Counted from the first letter of the stretch, positions 25,501-33,869 are shown. The stretch: 64,000 nucleotides of DNA from Terasakiella brassicae (GCF_014641495.1 NZ_BMHV01000008.1:78606-142605); one strand, 5' to 3'. A program made the numbers and translations. Notes: generated by a model from the letters alone, not told the origin.

Positions 25501-26033
25501 CGGCGGGAATGCAGGCCTGTAATCCCGGCGGCTTCTTCTAAAATGGTGCGCCGGGCTTGGGGTTTTGCACTGATAATGGCACCGATTTTACCTTGTGAAA
25601 CCATTGCGGTGGAGCGTGCCCCGGTGGCGGCATCGGCAAACAGCAATTGGACATCACGGGCCCGGACATCCTGCCCGTTGACCTTGTAAAGGGATCCTTT
25701 TTGGCGTTCGATGCGGCGTGTGACTTGCAGTTCGACGTTGTCGTTAAACAGGGCTGGCGCGGTTCGATCGGAATTGTCCAGTAAGATACCGACTTCGGCA
25801 ACGTTGCGGGCCGGGCGTTTGTCGCTGCCGGCAAAGATAACGTCATCCATTTCGCCGCCGCGCATTTGTTTTGCGCTGGTTTCGCCCATGACCCAGCGCA
25901 GGGCCTCGACCAGATTGGATTTGCCACAGCCGTTCGGCCCGACCACACCGGTCAAGCCAGTATTGATCAGGAGTTCGGAATGATCGACAAAAGATTTAAA
26001 CCCGGTTAAGCGGAGTTTCTTGAACTGGATCAA
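22572..26033 (-). CDS. smc: Chromosome segregation ATPase Smc
   Basis: A 1153-residue SMC protein. The N-terminal head has Walker A GPNGCGKSNL (residues about 33-42) and the family start FKSFVDHSELLI. Two long coiled-coil arms flank a hinge region near residues 510-640, and the C-terminal head has the signature LSGGEQALTALALLFGVF and Walker B CVLDEVDAPLDDANV. Smc dimers with ScpAB organise and separate newly replicated chromosomes. The length is usual for bacteria. It follows a DsbA-like gene, from which it is separated by a terminator (26070-26101), so it has its own promoter in the gap before 26033. Confidence 0.97.
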   Translation of the reverse strand: MIQFKKLRLTGFKSFVDHSELLINTGLTGVVGPNGCGKSNLVEALRWVMGETSAKQMRGGEMDDVIFAGSDKRPARNVAEVGILLDNSDRTAPALFNDNVELQVTRRIERQKGSLYKVNGQDVRARDVQLLFADAATGARSTAMVSQGKIGAIISAKPQARRTILEEAAGITGLHSRRHEAELRLRGAENNLSRLDDVLITLETQQKNLEKQARQASRYRTISDRIRKAEALLFYMRWGNALDDLDKARNAYKEVEKRVNELSSRAAEAAKIQAEASLHLPALREAEAAAAAELHRLSIAREQLDGEEKRLEEAKAELTRRIQQSAQDLERESDFSKDAEAAHRRLENERETIQLQGEDDDMLREEAVERLEIIKEEVSQREERLNQLTQDVAQAEAKRTGLQRRLNEIEAQLQKNKARQDDILRQKTELEATRISPDDLAHAEAKLEELSERRLEQEEAIEQAEAKRSTAQQHVQEALEALRTCESAVAKLEAEEDALAELLDPKERAAGKPVLDDISVQPGFEAALGSALGDDLSAPCDPDASLHWQDLSPLNTALPLPENVIPLSDVAQGPSALQRRFIQVGIVDTPIEAARLQSELQQGQRLVSKVGGMWRWDGFITLPGAPSAAAQRLKQKNRLAEIRIAWEEARQKSDEAQERLDITKEAEANCSEQEKILREQLRQTNSRLNEAQNEFSNLNNKLASFEAKLENLIETLQRSREEGEDIQASLIEAQDALGDLPADNEGREQLALLREELADKRNLLLDHQSAYERINQDAQNRARRLSEIGEEIETWKKRSERAHHHMDELKMRREGLVEELEILAERPQEIEEKRHALLDGIERSNEKRKLCADKLVEAETHLRDVDGHARMAEAELGKCREERVRFESHVEQGKQLCMALAERIRDRLDCKAEELEAIAEIEEGSELPDLDAAEKRVDRLHRERDTMGPVNLRAETELNELNEQVSTMTSERDDLLKAIDKLRQGIAELNREGRDRLLTSFNEVNRHFQELFIRLFGGGQAHLELIEDDDPLQAGLEILASPPGKRMQILSLLSGGEQALTALALLFGVFLTNPAPICVLDEVDAPLDDANVDRFCTMLEEMSRSGQTRFLIITHHRMTMARMHRLFGVTMTERGVSQLVSVDLQKAEELVET

Positions 26034-26069
26034 AGTGTGGAATTACCCGTAAAAGCCCATGACAAAAAG

Positions 26070-26101
26070 AAAGACGCACCGGATATTAGTGGCGCGTCTT
26101 T
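26070..26101 (-). terminator. Rho-independent terminator after DsbA-like gene
   Basis: On the minus strand a stem of 26091-26101 with 26070-26080 (AAAGACGC paired with GCGTCTTT, one internal mismatch) is followed by TTCTTTTTG. It separates the DsbA-like transcript from smc. Confidence 0.8.
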
Positions 26102-26130
26102 CCAAAGGCAATTTTAAACTGAACGGAAGA

Positions 26131-26721
26131 TTAGTCCAGCTTACTTTCGATAATCTCTTTAAAACGGTCATATTCACCGCTTCCGACAACTTTTTCGCCA
26201 TTAATCAAAAAGCTGGGGGTGGAGTTGAACCCATGTGTATCCATGGCTTCTTTGCGAACAGCAATGATCTTATCCAGCAGTTTTTCATCAGCCAGACACG
26301 AATCGATTTTTTCCTGGGATAGGCCAGCAAGCTTTGCCAGTTTAAACAGAGCCTCAATCGGGTTTTTGGATGATACCCAGTTGGCTTGTTGTTGCATCAA
26401 CAGGCTGTTGAAACCATCAAAACGGCTGGGTTCAACGCAACGTGACAGCATCGCAGCCGTGGCACCGATTTGTTCAAACGGGAAATCGCGGAAAATGACT
26501 TTGACTTTTCCGGTATCGACAAAATCTTTTTTGATTTGCGGTAAAATATCATTGTGGAAGTCAGCACAGTGCGGACAGGTATAGGACGCATATTCAATCA
26601 TGGTGACCGGTGCGTCAGCATTGCCGACGACATGTTCTTTATATTCAGTTTCTGCATTGGCATCAAAACCAGCGAACAGAACAACCGCAGCAACGGCAAT
26701 AAAACGGGCAATTTTTTTCAC
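26131..26721 (-). CDS. DsbA-family thiol:disulphide oxidoreductase, periplasmic
   Basis: A 196-residue exported thioredoxin-fold protein from GTG 26721, which has GGAG upstream and gives a tidy signal peptide ending at ANA (residue 23). The active site is CPHC at residues 49-52, the same motif as DsbA, and the cis-proline loop is STPSFLING. It also has the helical insertion of the DsbA/DsbC-like thioredoxin_4 group. It probably oxidises or isomerises cysteines of exported proteins. A DsbA-like gene between a DUF721 gene and smc is a recurrent alphaproteobacterial order. Exact equivalence to dsbA is not proved. Confidence 0.88.
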   Translation of the reverse strand: MKKIARFIAVAAVVLFAGFDANAETEYKEHVVGNADAPVTMIEYASYTCPHCADFHNDILPQIKKDFVDTGKVKVIFRDFPFEQIGATAAMLSRCVEPSRFDGFNSLLMQQQANWVSSKNPIEALFKLAKLAGLSQEKIDSCLADEKLLDKIIAVRKEAMDTHGFNSTPSFLINGEKVVGSGEYDRFKEIIESKLD

Positions 26722-26806
26722 GAGAGAGACTCCGCACATAAACAATTTATCTAGCTTATGGAGAAGCTAGAGCCCGATTGTGGCAAAAAAAGGATGATTT
26801 TGTAAT

Positions 26807-27736
26807 TCAACGATTTCTGGCTTCGATGACTTTGCCCAATTCTTCAAAGGCTTGGCGCATTTCCGGGTCTTTGATGGCATGAATTAATTCTGCCATACGC
26901 GGAGAAAGCTGGGCCACAGGTTGCACCCGTTGGGCAAGAACCTTGCGACTGACCTGACTGCCGGTGGTTTCATTTTCATCAAACGGGCGTTTGGAAATGC
27001 GAACCTCACTGACGGCGCGAAAGCCAAAATGCCCGTTGATACGAAAAATAATTTGTGCGCTGTGATGCTGCACAATGGTGTTAAAACCGGCACGAACCTT
27101 TAAAAATAAAGTGGCGTTCGCGCGTTCTTTCGGCGGGAAGGTAATCCGTTCTGGGCGGGTGTTCTGGGCAAGTGCCTGTCCGACGATTTTGTCCCAACTG
27201 CGTAAAATATCGGCACCGACCAGTCCCATCTGGTTTAATCCCGGTTCGATCACGTCAAAGGTCAGGTCGTCCACCTCTTTCATATAACCGTTTCGAACGG
27301 GGCGAATCCGGGTTTTTGAGGCATCTTTGTAGTCATCGGGGAGAAGATGCGGATTGGCGCGGGCAAAGGCTCTTTCTGCATCTGATCTGGCCAGTTCACG
27401 GCCCATATCATCTTTGGCATTCAGCATTTCTTCGCGGTACGGTGTGCCGGGTTTGCCGTTTAACCAGTCTTCAAACACTTTTTGAAATTGTTTCAGGGAC
27501 CGTTTGCGTTTGGCGTCCTGTTTTTTATAAACATCATCGGCTTTGTAGGCCTCTTCTGCTTTCTTTAACAACTGAACAGCCATATTTTCACTGCCGGGTT
27601 TGGCGAGTGTTCGTTCCAGATGTTTGGCGGTTTTTTCGCCTTTATCTGCGTTGAGCCAAGCGATAAAACGCTTGGGCAGGCTGCGATTGCGCCGCCGTTC
27701 TTCACGAATAAGAAAGTCATCCAGCAGGGGATACAT
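26807..27736 (-). CDS. DUF721/DciA-like protein with long N-terminal extension
   Basis: A 309-residue protein from ATG 27736, with AAGGA upstream. Residues about 150-250 carry the DUF721 pattern: a helix with LNQMGLVGADILRSWDKIVG, then LAQNTRPERITFPP and the strand LFLKVRAGFNTIVQHHS. DUF721 includes DciA, the bacterial loader of the DnaB helicase. The first 140 residues form a charged, Lys/Arg/Glu-rich helical extension absent from short members (about 150-180 residues); its role is unknown. The gene is divergent from mutY. Confidence 0.75.
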   Translation of the reverse strand: MYPLLDDFLIREERRRNRSLPKRFIAWLNADKGEKTAKHLERTLAKPGSENMAVQLLKKAEEAYKADDVYKKQDAKRKRSLKQFQKVFEDWLNGKPGTPYREEMLNAKDDMGRELARSDAERAFARANPHLLPDDYKDASKTRIRPVRNGYMKEVDDLTFDVIEPGLNQMGLVGADILRSWDKIVGQALAQNTRPERITFPPKERANATLFLKVRAGFNTIVQHHSAQIIFRINGHFGFRAVSEVRISKRPFDENETTGSQVSRKVLAQRVQPVAQLSPRMAELIHAIKDPEMRQAFEELGKVIEARNR

Positions 27737-27805
27737 GAAAGGTCCTTGTCTTTTGATGGAACAGAGAATACTCCTATCTTTCAAAAATTCACAGTGGGAT
27801 ATTGC

Positions 27806-28849
27806 ATGACAGACAGAGCAACGCAATTGCTGGATTGGTATGATCGCGAACGCCGGGATTTACCGTGGCGGATGGAACCTGGTCAAAACGCCGATCCCTA
27901 TAAAGTTTGGATGAGCGAAATTATGCTTCAGCAAACGACAGTGGCAAGTGTGAAATCCTACTATAAGGCCTTTCTGGAAAAATGGCCCACCGTGCAGGAT
28001 TTGGCAGGGGCGGAACTGGATGAAGTGCTCCATCTTTGGCAGGGGCTTGGGTATTATGCGCGCGCGCGTAATCTGCATAAATGTGCCGTTGAGGTAACAC
28101 GACAGTATAACGGGCGTTTCCCGGAAGATGAAAAACGATTGCTGGATTTACCCGGTATCGGCCCTTATACCGCAGCCGCCATTGCCTCAATCGCGTTTGG
28201 GAATAAGGCAACCCCGGTGGATGGGAATGTGGAACGCGTGGTGTCCCGCCTGTTCAAAGTTGAGGAAAAATTACCAAAAGCGAAAAAGAAACTGGCAGAA
28301 CTGGCTCAAACCCTGACACCGCAGACACGAGCGGGCGATTTTGCGCAGGCGATGATGGATTTGGGCGCAACCATTTGCACCCCGAAAAAGGCGGCTTGCG
28401 GTTTGTGCCCGTGGATGAAGGAATGTGAGGCGCGCTTGAAGGCCGACCCCACGGACTATCCAAGGAAAGAAGCCAAAAAGCCAAAACCGACGCGCACAGG
28501 CTATGTGTTTTGGCTGACGCGCAAGGATGGGGCTGTTTTAATGCGCCGCCGCCCGGAAAAAGGATTGTTGGGGGGCATGATGGAATTTCCGTCAAGTGAT
28601 TGGCAGGAAAAGGCGCTGAGCCGACAAGAGGCGCAACGCAAAGCGCCAGCACCAGCCCTTTGGTCGGAACTGGAAGGAACTGTGCGACATACTTTTACGC
28701 ATTTTCATCTTGAATTGAAGGTGTTGAAGGGGCGCATAAGCGGCAATCCACCGACAACAGGGGTATGGGTTCTCCCTGAAAACTTGCAAGATTATGCTTT
28801 GCCGACTTTGATGAAAAAAGTTGTGAAGAAAATTTTTGAAAACCGTTAA
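27806..28849 (+). CDS. mutY: A/G-specific adenine DNA glycosylase MutY
   Basis: A 347-residue base-excision-repair enzyme that removes adenine mispaired with 8-oxoguanine. From ATG 27806 the helix-hairpin-helix is LPGIGPYTAAAI (residues about 115-126), the catalytic residues are Glu 38 (WMSEIMLQQT) and Asp 139 (VDGNVERV), and the iron-sulphur cluster ligands are Cys 191, 198, 201 and 207 with the expected 6-2-5 spacing. The C-terminal third (about 230-345) is the NUDIX-like domain that reads 8-oxoguanine. The frame is open upstream but lacks a better start. Confidence 0.96.
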   Translation: MTDRATQLLDWYDRERRDLPWRMEPGQNADPYKVWMSEIMLQQTTVASVKSYYKAFLEKWPTVQDLAGAELDEVLHLWQGLGYYARARNLHKCAVEVTRQYNGRFPEDEKRLLDLPGIGPYTAAAIASIAFGNKATPVDGNVERVVSRLFKVEEKLPKAKKKLAELAQTLTPQTRAGDFAQAMMDLGATICTPKKAACGLCPWMKECEARLKADPTDYPRKEAKKPKPTRTGYVFWLTRKDGAVLMRRRPEKGLLGGMMEFPSSDWQEKALSRQEAQRKAPAPALWSELEGTVRHTFTHFHLELKVLKGRISGNPPTTGVWVLPENLQDYALPTLMKKVVKKIFENR

Positions 28850-28912
28850 ACTCTTGTAAGTTGTCATTTGTTGAGACTATGATGCGAATTATATTCATAC
28901 CTAGAGGAAAAT

Positions 28913-29719
28913 ATGGTTCGTTTGTCCTGCTTTTTCTTGAGCATCCTTATCCTTGCAGGATGTCAAACCAGTCGATTGACCCATGTCCCTTCCGGATCAT
29001 TAATTGCGCATGATCTTTCGGATTTCAGCGTGATTGAAGGGCAGGCAAACCGTTATGGTTCCATGCAGGGCCAGGTGTTGGATGTGACAAAATATCCGTT
29101 TTTCAGTGAAAATAGTTTTGGCAAAGATTGGTTGAATAAACCGAAACATCGCGCGATTGCGATCGGGCATCCTGCGCAATGCGCAACTTATAACGGACGT
29201 TGGCGGCATGCCAAGGCCAGTACGGCGGTGAGACGTACATTGCAAGATTGCATGCAACGAATGGCGGAGTTAAGCCGTCATCTGGGGAAGAAATGTGAAT
29301 GTCGGCTGGCGGCATTGGATGATCGGATTTTTGTGTCCCCCAAAGAGCTGCCTTTTAGAAAGCAATTACCGGCAATTGCCTTGGTAAAGGATACGAAAGG
29401 GCGCAAGGAAATTCTCGGTTATGCTCTGACGACAGGGCGAACAGGTATGAGACAACCTTTTGATTTTTATACGCAAAATGATCAAAAAGTATGTGAGGGT
29501 CAGTATAATCTGGGCGGTATGGCTATGAAAGGGGAGGCTTATCTAAATTGTTTTGGGGGCAAGATAAAGGGACCAGCGGTTTTTAAAGTGGTGGGTTTTC
29601 GGGAAGGTCAGGCTTATGGAACGGCCTTGGTGAAGGCTGGCGACAACCAGTTAATTCTGGTTTATGGTTTACCCAGTGATGAATTTGAAACACGCCGGGC
29701 GGAGTTGTTGGGACAATGA
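28913..29719 (+). CDS. Lipoprotein coupled to caspase-like protease
   Basis: A 268-residue protein with a lipobox ILAGC (lipidated Cys 17). The mature part has paired cysteines (KKCECRL), a positively charged helix and a late beta-rich section (CEGQYNLGGMAMKGEAYLNC). I do not recognise a family. Its stop overlaps the caspase gene's start by 4 bases (ATGA at 29716-29719), so the pair is translationally coupled and the two products probably act together at the envelope. Substrate, partner or inhibitor roles are all possible. Confidence 0.65.
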   Translation: MVRLSCFFLSILILAGCQTSRLTHVPSGSLIAHDLSDFSVIEGQANRYGSMQGQVLDVTKYPFFSENSFGKDWLNKPKHRAIAIGHPAQCATYNGRWRHAKASTAVRRTLQDCMQRMAELSRHLGKKCECRLAALDDRIFVSPKELPFRKQLPAIALVKDTKGRKEILGYALTTGRTGMRQPFDFYTQNDQKVCEGQYNLGGMAMKGEAYLNCFGGKIKGPAVFKVVGFREGQAYGTALVKAGDNQLILVYGLPSDEFETRRAELLGQ

Positions 29720-30699
29720 TAAGGTGGGGCTTTTTCTTCTTTTTCTTTGTCAGTTTGTGTTTTTTTTCTTTTTCCCTTAAAGCGCAGACAACCTTTATGG
29801 ATTTATGGTGTGAATATGGGGGGAAAGGTTGTGAGGAACAGGTGAAAAAGCCGGTTCAACAGCCAGATGCGCAAAAAGCCAAACCCGTTGTTGCAAAACC
29901 TTCACCAAGTATTCCTTTGATCAAGAGAAATGCTGTTTTAGCTAAATCAGGAAATGTCAGTTTCGGGCGGTATTATGCCTTGGTGATCGGCAATAACGAT
30001 TATCCCAATTTGGATAAATTGAAAACAGCTGTCACGGATGCCAAGGAAGTTGCGGCCCTTTTGCGCAAATCCTATGGGTTTTCCGTGACGCTTTTGCTGA
30101 ATGGAACGCGTGATCAGATCATTGCAGCCTTGGATGAATATCGAAAAATCTTAAAAAAAGACGATAATTTTTTGATCTATTATGCCGGGCATGGCTGGAT
30201 GGATAAAGAAAGTGAACGCGGCTATTGGCTGCCGGTTGATGCTAGTCGTCAGACGCGCGCGCGCTGGGTATCCAATGCCGATGTTACCGATACCTTGAAG
30301 GCATTGAAAGCGCGCCATGTGATGATTGTTGCCGATAGTTGTTATGCAGGCACATTAACCCGATCTGCGGGTGAACTTGATCAAACACGCGGTTTGAAAC
30401 TGACGGAACAACCCAGTGCGTATCTGGAAACACTTGCCGGACGAAAATCGCGTACCGTTCTGGCATCCGGGGCACTGGAACCCGTCAGTGATCTGGGCGG
30501 GGGGCAACATTCGGTTTTCGCCTATGCCTTTTTAAAAAGCCTGCGCGATAATACCAAAATGCTGGACGGCACCCAGTTGTTTGGCGAAGTGCGGCGTCAA
30601 GTTTTATTGAATGCACGCCAAACGCCGCAATATTCCAATATCCGTTTTGCCGGGCATGATGTGGGCGGTGATTTTATTTTCCTGCGCCGCGATCAGTAA
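29716..30699 (+). CDS. Secreted caspase-like (peptidase C14) protease
   Basis: A 327-residue protein with a phenylalanine-rich signal peptide (residues about 1-23), a Pro/Lys-rich linker, and a caspase domain at about 85-325. The fold opens with YYALVIGNNDYPNLDKLKTA; the catalytic dyad is His 159 (YYAGHG) and Cys 209 (ADSCYAGT), both in their usual context. It belongs to the metacaspase/orthocaspase-type C14 peptidases, which cut after basic residues or act in signalling. Export to the periplasm is predicted. The coupled upstream lipoprotein is its likely partner. The signal region lies in a T-rich stretch (29728-29784) with a run of eight or more T. Confidence 0.82.
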   Translation: MIRWGFFFFFFVSLCFFSFSLKAQTTFMDLWCEYGGKGCEEQVKKPVQQPDAQKAKPVVAKPSPSIPLIKRNAVLAKSGNVSFGRYYALVIGNNDYPNLDKLKTAVTDAKEVAALLRKSYGFSVTLLLNGTRDQIIAALDEYRKILKKDDNFLIYYAGHGWMDKESERGYWLPVDASRQTRARWVSNADVTDTLKALKARHVMIVADSCYAGTLTRSAGELDQTRGLKLTEQPSAYLETLAGRKSRTVLASGALEPVSDLGGGQHSVFAYAFLKSLRDNTKMLDGTQLFGEVRRQVLLNARQTPQYSNIRFAGHDVGGDFIFLRRDQ

Positions 30700-30786
30700 C
30701 AAGGCTGTGAGGTGGGCCTTGTATTGCGTGACCCTTCTTTCCATTTAAGTTAGTGTTTTGAAAAATGGATGAAATGGAAAGATGTT

Positions 30787-31182
30787 ATGAGTGATAAAAT
30801 TAAAAAAACGGATGAAGAATGGCGCCAAAAACTAAGCCCGGACGAGTATGCGGTCTGTCGCCAGCGTGGCACGGAACGCGCCTTTACCGGGCGATATTGG
30901 GATACAAAAACACCCGGTGTTTATCATTGTGCCGGATGTGGGGAGCCTTTATTTGATTCCGATACCAAATATGATTCCGGCAGTGGTTGGCCGAGTTTTT
31001 ATCAACCTTTTGATCCCGACAGTGTTGAAGAAAATCGTGATACGACTCACGGCATGATTCGAACCGAAGTTCATTGTGCGAAATGTGACAGTCACTTGGG
31101 CCATGTGTTTGAAGATGGTCCACAACCGACCGGATTGCGTTATTGCATTAATTCGTTGTCCTTGAAGTTACACGAAAAGTAA
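30787..31182 (+). CDS. msrB: Peptide methionine-R-sulphoxide reductase MsrB
   Basis: A 131-residue enzyme that reduces methionine-R-sulphoxide in damaged proteins. I start it at ATG 30787; an ATG at 30769 in frame is possible. The structural zinc ligands are Cys 48, 51, 97 and 100 (two CxxC pairs), and the catalytic cysteine is Cys 120 in [10 protein letters not shown]. The motif GSGWPSFY is diagnostic. No signal peptide, so it is cytoplasmic. It lies 5 bases before the MATE transporter gene. Confidence 0.96.
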   Translation: MSDKIKKTDEEWRQKLSPDEYAVCRQRGTERAFTGRYWDTKTPGVYHCAGCGEPLFDSDTKYDSGSGWPSFYQPFDPDSVEENRDTTHGMIRTEVHCAKCDSHLGHVFEDGPQPTGLRYCINSLSLKLHEK

Positions 31183-31187
31183 GTCTT

Positions 31188-32492
31188 ATGCGCAATTCGC
31201 CTGCGATTTGGGCGTTGGTCCTGCCGATTATTCTGTCCAATATCACGGTGCCCCTGATCGGTGCGGTGGATACGGCTGTCATGGGCCATATGGAAACGGC
31301 GGCCTATCTTGGGGCTGTTGCGGTGGGCAGCTTAATCTTTGATTATATCTATTGGGGATTTGGGTTTCTCAGGCTGTCAACGACCGGATTGACCGCGCAA
31401 GCCTTGGGTCGTGAAGACGGGGAAGAAGTGCGTGCCTTGTTTGCCCGTGCCCTGATTTTGGCATTGTTGGCGAGTGCCCTGTTATGGGGGGCGCAATCTT
31501 ACATTTTTCAAGTGTCCGCTTATTTGATTGACGCCAGCGCAGAGGTGGAAGCCTTGGCCAAAACCTATTTTCAGGTGCGGATCTGGTCAGCCCCGGCGGC
31601 TTTGACCAATTATATCCTGATCGGCTGGATGCTGGCCTGTAAGGATACAAAATCTGTCCTGATACAACAGGTTGCCACGAATATTGCCAATGTGGTGCTG
31701 GACCTTTGGTTTGTGATGGGATTGGGTTTTGGGGTGGAAGGGGTCGCCTTCGCAACCGTTTTGGCCCAATATTGCGGTCTGGGGATCGGGTTAATCCTGA
31801 TGCGGCGCAATTTGGTGAAAATTGAAGGTGCATGGCGCGGTGAGGTTATCTTTGTCAGCGAAAAATTTACAAAATTAATCTCAATGAACAGCGACTTGTT
31901 CATTCGCACCGTGTGCCTGTTGTCTGCCTTTGCCTGGTTGACGGCCCAAGGTGCCAAGATGGGCGATGTGGTGTTGGCCGCCAATGCGATTTTATTGCAA
32001 TTTTTGATGTTTGCCTCTTATGGGCTGGACGGTTTTGCCCATGCGGTCGAAGTCTTGTGTGGGCATGGGGTGGGTAAAAAAGACCGTCCCGCCTTTCAAG
32101 GGGCTGTTCGGGCGACGACCAAGGCAGCTTTTTTAACGGCGATTGGGCTGTCGGTTTGTTATTTCCTGTTTGGAAATGTGTTGATTAACCTGTTTAGCAA
32201 TCTCCCGGCTGTGTTGGAAACGGCAAAACAATATCTGATCTGGGCAGCGGTTTTGCCTGTAGTTGCGGTCGGGGCGTTTCAAATGGATGGTATATATCTG
32301 GGGCTGACGCAAACACGCATGTTGCGCAATATGATGGTGTTATCGCTGGCATTATATATTCCCTTAAGTTTGATGTTGCAGTCGGTTTGGGGAAATCATG
32401 GTTTATGGGCGGCGTTTACCTTTTTTATGGGAATGCGCGCTATAACATTGGGAATGACTTACACCCGTGTTGAACAAAAGGTCTTTGCATGA
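31188..32492 (+). CDS. MATE-family efflux transporter (DinF-like)
   Basis: A 434-residue polytopic protein with about twelve hydrophobic helices in two related halves. The first helix region (LPIILSNITVPLIGAVDTAVMGH) and the loop after it are typical of the DinF branch of MATE multidrug and toxic-compound exporters, which exchange Na+ or H+ for the substrate. The substrate is not known. The gene follows msrB by 5 bases and overlaps the transglycosylase gene by 4 bases, so the three genes form an operon with an oxidative-stress and envelope flavour. Confidence 0.88.
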   Translation: MRNSPAIWALVLPIILSNITVPLIGAVDTAVMGHMETAAYLGAVAVGSLIFDYIYWGFGFLRLSTTGLTAQALGREDGEEVRALFARALILALLASALLWGAQSYIFQVSAYLIDASAEVEALAKTYFQVRIWSAPAALTNYILIGWMLACKDTKSVLIQQVATNIANVVLDLWFVMGLGFGVEGVAFATVLAQYCGLGIGLILMRRNLVKIEGAWRGEVIFVSEKFTKLISMNSDLFIRTVCLLSAFAWLTAQGAKMGDVVLAANAILLQFLMFASYGLDGFAHAVEVLCGHGVGKKDRPAFQGAVRATTKAAFLTAIGLSVCYFLFGNVLINLFSNLPAVLETAKQYLIWAAVLPVVAVGAFQMDGIYLGLTQTRMLRNMMVLSLALYIPLSLMLQSVWGNHGLWAAFTFFMGMRAITLGMTYTRVEQKVFA

Positions 32493-33646
32493 TTTCTCGG
32501 CGTACTTTTTTAATGGGCTGCTTACCAGCGGCGCTGACGGCGTGTTCGACATCTGAAATTGTACGGACCATCAGCACAGCGGCACGCAGCGGGTCTTTGA
32601 GCGGGGCTGTGCGTTCTGTTGCGACATCCAAGGCGACAAGTTGGGCCAGTAATCCAAAAACACTTGTACGTGATATTGAACGTCTGGATAAATTTGCCCA
32701 ACAGTTTTTGAAGGATGTGATTACCGTTTGGGGGCAGGATAATGCCACCACACCGTCAAAAAAAGTATTTGTAAAATATAGTGATAATTATAAAAGCCGG
32801 GGCGTTATTGATTTTGATAAATCACTGGTTCGGGTGGAAACATTGGAACCGGATCATTTAAAACGCTCCATTGTGACGACCTTGTTGTCACCCATTGATC
32901 CGCGCGAGGTTGATTTGTTTTCCGCCGACCCTGTCAAATTGGGGAAAGAGCCATTTTTATATGGTCAGGTGGTGGATCACGATGGCAAATATGTCCGATG
33001 GGAATGGCGCGCAAACCGGTTTGCGGATTACTTGCTTAATCATAAAAAACAGTCGCGAACTGTGGTGCTGGAAAACGGTATCTCCAAGACGGAAACTTTT
33101 GTCGAATTTCCCTTGGTGCGCAATCATACCGATACCCGCCAAAACCGATATGGCGGGCTGGTGAATAAATATGCGGGTCACTATCGCCTTGAACGCTCAT
33201 TGGTCTATGCGATTATCAAGACGGAAAGTAATTTTAATCCTTACGCGGTCAGTTGGGTGCCTGCATATGGGCTGATGCAGATTGTGCCAACAACGGCAGG
33301 GCGCGATGCCTATGAAGTTGTGCATGGGCGGGCGGGTACACCAACACGCAGCTATTTATTTGATCCTGAAAATAATATTCGGATGGGATGTGCCTATCTG
33401 CATATCCTGCAATCAAGATATCTAAAGCACATTAAGAATCCAACTACACGGGAATATTGCGTGATCGCCGCCTATAACGGCGGGGCGGGCAATGTCTTGC
33501 GCAGTTTTCATAAAAACAAGGATCAAGCCTTTGCCCTGATTAATAAATCTTCACCACGCGCAGTGTATCAACGGTTACGAACCAAGATGCCCAAGGAAAG
33601 CCAACGCTATCTTGAGAAAGTCACAATGGCAAAGCGAAAATTCTGA
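32489..33646 (+). CDS. MltC-like membrane-bound lytic murein transglycosylase
   Basis: A 385-residue protein that probably cleaves peptidoglycan glycan strands. The N terminus combines SRRTFL, a twin-arginine-like motif, with a lipobox (LTAC, Cys 19). The central region resembles the N-terminal domain of MltC (DUF3393-like), and the C-terminal third is the SLT lysozyme-like domain: catalytic Glu in KTESNFNPYAVSW, then YGLMQIVPTTAGRDAY and CVIAAYNGGAGNV. The start overlaps the MATE stop by 4 bases. Length fits MltC (about 360 residues). Confidence 0.85.
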   Translation: MISRRTFLMGCLPAALTACSTSEIVRTISTAARSGSLSGAVRSVATSKATSWASNPKTLVRDIERLDKFAQQFLKDVITVWGQDNATTPSKKVFVKYSDNYKSRGVIDFDKSLVRVETLEPDHLKRSIVTTLLSPIDPREVDLFSADPVKLGKEPFLYGQVVDHDGKYVRWEWRANRFADYLLNHKKQSRTVVLENGISKTETFVEFPLVRNHTDTRQNRYGGLVNKYAGHYRLERSLVYAIIKTESNFNPYAVSWVPAYGLMQIVPTTAGRDAYEVVHGRAGTPTRSYLFDPENNIRMGCAYLHILQSRYLKHIKNPTTREYCVIAAYNGGAGNVLRSFHKNKDQAFALINKSSPRAVYQRLRTKMPKESQRYLEKVTMAKRKF

Positions 33647-33690
33647 GAGGCAGGGCAAATCATGGGCTTAAAAAGTTTTTACAAATACAC

Positions 33691-33719
33691 TTGACACCGG
33701 TATGGATAAAGATTATCTA
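33691..33719 (+). promoter_or_regulatory. Sigma-70-type promoter of cold-shock gene
   Basis: TTGACA at 33691-33696 and TATCTA at 33714-33719 are separated by exactly 17 bases. The implied transcript would begin near 33726, giving a leader of about 145 bases before the cold-shock start codon, as is usual for cspA-type mRNAs whose leader folds with temperature. Confidence 0.75.
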
Positions 33720-33725
33720 TGGCGC

Positions 33726-33869
33726 TCAATATTTCGCACGGTTATGCGATTCTGTTATTTTCAGCTTAGGCTGACGTACTACGTTTCTCTATACATTGTG
33801 ATTTCAATTGAACGTATCTCCACGCGTTGTGGGATGCGTATATTCTCTTTCCAATTAAAGGACAATGTT
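33726..33869 (+). promoter_or_regulatory. Long 5' leader of cold-shock mRNA, possible RNA thermosensor
   Basis: About 145 bases between the predicted start of transcription and the coding region, with no open gene of its own. The length matches known cold-shock leaders. No strong single hairpin is seen by eye, but the region is AT-rich and ends with a ribosome site AAAGGA before ATG 33870. Confidence 0.45.

Noticed and set aside
26751..26770. CTAGCTT/AAGCTAG inverted repeat between the DsbA-like and DUF721 genes as a terminator
   Set aside because: The stem is short and AT-rich and is not followed by a T tract on the minus strand; an operator is possible but unsupported.
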